A stretch of 7,017 nucleotides of DNA, taken from assembly GCA_003354055.1 (NCBI GenBank), contig PIVQ01000374.1, forward strand, positions 1 through 7,017, written 5' to 3'. The DNA is from Desulfobacteraceae bacterium (GTDB lineage Bacteria; Desulfobacterota; Desulfobacteria; Desulfobacterales; Desulfobacteraceae). Both the position numbers and the translations under genes were made by a program. The notes below the pieces were generated by a model. That model had not been told where the DNA came from. It worked only from the letters and a program-made list of their open reading frames with translations, and did not search any database. Shown one piece after another: positions 5,681-7,017 of this stretch (within the stretch, counting starts at the first letter, position 1; every line of letters starts with the position of its first letter).

Positions 5681-5682
5681 AC

Positions 5683-6846
5683 ATGAAAAAAAAGATTCTG
5701 GAAAAATGCCTGTTGATGGGGCTTGTGTTCATCTTCCTGGGGTGCCGGGAATCCGCAGGACCTGTGACTGACACATCCGTTCTGGATCAACAGGTATCGG
5801 ATTTGGTTCTGGAAACTCTGGATGCGTGCCGGTCGAAGCTGCCCGACATCGCCCCTGCGGCAGTGGTTTCCCATTCCCTTATGGAGGGGCAGCCCTATTC
5901 CCGGCTGGAGGAGCTCATTGCTAACCGGTTATCTGAAAAAATAGCCGAGGACCGAGAGGTGGTGGCCCTGTCCCGGGAAAACTGGTTTGAGTTCCGGGAG
6001 TCCCGTCCCCTGTCCCTGCGGGGGCATCATCCGGATATGGCCCCGCTGGTGGACAATCTGGTGGTTTTTTTGGTCTCTGTGGAGCACGAGCCCCTGCTGG
6101 ACCGGATTACGGCCAGAATACGGGTGGCGGATTCCGGCGCACGAATGATGCCGGGCATTGAGGGAAAGCATGTTTTCTCCAATCACCCTGACGCTGCGGC
6201 GCGTGTTCTTCTGGATCATCCTGCCCGCCATGCCCAGGCGCCGGAAGGGCTGAAGGAAAACCCCTTTCATTCCCTGGAAGAACTCAGTTACAGCATGGTG
6301 ACCGAGTTGCGAAGGTCTCTGGAAAAGGGGCTTATAGCTGCAGGGGCACAGTCGGGAGAAGAGGAAATCCAGGTGGTCTTGAGTGCCGGGAATGCCACGA
6401 GAGGGCCGGCGGGCGAAGATCCAGGGTTCAACCGGACCCTGATTCAGGAGTTACAGCAGGCGTTGGTGTCTGTGGGTGGAATGACCTCGGCGGTTAGCCG
6501 GACGGATTTCAGGACTATGTTTGATCAGGTGGATTTTTACAACCAGAATCCGGGGCTGTTTGAAGCAGATGAAGAACCCTTTAAACCAGGATCTGTCATT
6601 TTGATGGCCGAAACCCGGTCTGATCCGGGATCCTCTGCCCGGAAGGTCTCGCTGCGGGCCATGTGGCGGGTGAGCCCCATGAAGGATGCCGACGGATCTG
6701 TCATCACGGGAAATGCCGCAGGAACCTATGTGGCTGATTTTGCATCCCGGGCCTGGTTCAAGGGGCCTGCCCCGTCTGCCGCTGCCATGGTATTTTCAGG
6801 GCCTGTACCGCTGCATCGGATTTCCGGTGATAAAGGTTTTGATTGA
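5683..6846 (+). CDS. Lipoprotein with possible LpoB/CsgG-like domains, last gene of the operon
   Basis: This 387-residue protein begins Met-Lys-Lys-Lys, with a hydrophobic core and Phe-Leu-Gly-Cys, so Cys21 is the probable lipidated residue. The -3 Phe and -2 Leu are less usual than in the gene at 371. Arg22 at +2 favours the outer membrane. The mature part seems to contain two alpha/beta regions. At about 35-165, Leu-Glu-Glu-Leu-Ile-Ala-x-Arg-Leu leads to a strand and an Arg-Glu-Asn segment, as in FlgO-type proteins. At about 198-355, a strand ending near Gly236-Asn238 is followed by a helix (Leu253 to Val262), Ser272-Arg273-Thr274-Asp275, and later strands such as Lys321 to Val330. This order of strand, Asn-Arg, helix, strand, Asp-Arg-like turn recalls LpoB and CsgG-like lipoproteins, which activate penicillin-binding proteins or sit in secretion complexes. 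The resemblance is weak and judged by eye. It follows the transglycosylase by 2 nt, consistent with a cell-wall role. Confidence 0.82.
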   Translation: MKKKILEKCLLMGLVFIFLGCRESAGPVTDTSVLDQQVSDLVLETLDACRSKLPDIAPAAVVSHSLMEGQPYSRLEELIANRLSEKIAEDREVVALSRENWFEFRESRPLSLRGHHPDMAPLVDNLVVFLVSVEHEPLLDRITARIRVADSGARMMPGIEGKHVFSNHPDAAARVLLDHPARHAQAPEGLKENPFHSLEELSYSMVTELRRSLEKGLIAAGAQSGEEEIQVVLSAGNATRGPAGEDPGFNRTLIQELQQALVSVGGMTSAVSRTDFRTMFDQVDFYNQNPGLFEADEEPFKPGSVILMAETRSDPGSSARKVSLRAMWRVSPMKDADGSVITGNAAGTYVADFASRAWFKGPAPSAAAMVFSGPVPLHRISGDKGFD

Positions 6847-6871
6847 TAGATACCTGATAATTCTATATAAA
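6843..6871 (+). promoter_or_regulatory. Sigma70-type promoter of the downstream secreted protein
   Basis: TTGATA (6843-6848; 5 of 6 to TTGACA) and TATAAA (6866-6871; 5 of 6 to TATAAT) are separated by 17 nt. The -35 element overlaps the TGA stop of the preceding lipoprotein. A start near 6878 would give a leader of about 30 nt to ATG 6908. TCTAT (6862-6866) and ATAGA (6872-6876) form a small inverted repeat across the -10 element, which could be an operator or chance. I see no terminator between 6846 and 6908, so read-through from the operon is also possible. Confidence 0.62.
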
Positions 6872-6907
6872 ATAGAGAGTATAGACTTGTCTTATGAGGG
6901 GGGATAT

Positions 6908-7017
6908 ATGAAGAAAAAAGTGTTTGGGGCAACGGCAGGGACCATGGCTTTTCTGTTCTGGATAACATTAGGGTTTGCTGATCCGGCAGGGTTTCATACC
7001 ACAGCTGATGAGATGAT
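6908..7017 (+). CDS. Secreted protein, N-terminal fragment cut by the window edge
   Basis: ATG 6908 is preceded by the purine-rich GAGGGGGG (6896-6903). Only 36 residues are visible. Met-Lys-Lys-Lys-Val, a hydrophobic stretch and Leu-Gly-Phe-Ala before Asp24 form a good Sec signal peptide with type I cleavage. The mature start, Asp-Pro-Ala-Gly-Phe-His followed by Thr-Thr-Ala-Asp-Glu-Met, does not identify a family. Some OmpA-family proteins begin their mature part with an Ala-Asp/Glu-Glu-Ile/Met-Ile motif, so a peptidoglycan-binding OmpA/Pal-type protein is one possibility, but this is a guess from six residues. It has its own promoter and a 61-nt gap from the operon, so it may be a separate transcription unit. 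Confidence 0.65.
   Translation, partial: MKKKVFGATAGTMAFLFWITLGFADPAGFHTTADEM

Noticed and set aside
5647..5682. Upstream TTG start for the last lipoprotein gene
   Set aside because: It would add 12 polar residues before the lipoprotein signal and overlap the transglycosylase gene, while ATG 5683 has AAAGGAG at ideal spacing.

Overview
The window looks like chromosomal DNA of a Gram-negative (diderm) bacterium. It has two probable lipoproteins with signal peptidase II boxes, several Sec signal peptides, two periplasmic lytic transglycosylases and a TolQ/ExbB-TolR/ExbD pair, all of which imply an outer membrane. Moderate GC content, strong Shine-Dalgarno sites and overall protein style are compatible with a Desulfobacterota (sulfate-reducer-like) host, but that is an impression and not a proof. 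No RNA gene, transposase, integrase or CRISPR array is visible.

Layout. At the left edge (1-211, minus strand) lies the start of a secreted lytic transglycosylase that runs off the window with its catalytic glutamate just inside. A 159-bp divergent intergenic region (212-370) with A/T tracts separates it from a compact plus-strand operon of eight genes (371-6846): a lipoprotein (371-907); a secreted helical/coiled-coil protein (923-1966); a second secreted helical protein (1978-2682); a TolA/TonB-shaped protein with one N-terminal membrane anchor, a long Pro/Glu/Ala-rich linker and a C-terminal domain (2695-3840); a MotA/TolQ/ExbB proton-channel subunit (3850-4443); an ExbD/TolR-like subunit (4440-4910); a family 1 lytic transglycosylase (4907-5680); and a larger lipoprotein with possible LpoB/CsgG-like domains (5683-6846). 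Gaps are 2-15 bp, and the channel, stator and transglycosylase genes overlap by ATGA. A separate good sigma70-type promoter follows at 6843-6871. It drives a new secreted protein whose first 36 residues are visible (6908-end).

How the genes may work together. The channel and ExbD/TolR-like genes carry the residues expected of a proton-motive-force motor: an Asp at the start of the single membrane helix, and Thr in TM2 and TM3 of the channel. The upstream protein has the architecture of the energy-transducing arm. Two cell-wall-cleaving enzymes, two outer-membrane-type lipoproteins and two secreted helical proteins surround this motor. The simplest reading is a Tol-Pal-like or TonB-like trans-envelope machine dedicated to local peptidoglycan remodelling. 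Its accessory proteins belong to no family I recognise, so this operon is the candidate undescribed system of the window. The role is inferred from architecture and context; only the channel, ExbD/TolR-like and transglycosylase family calls rest on motifs.
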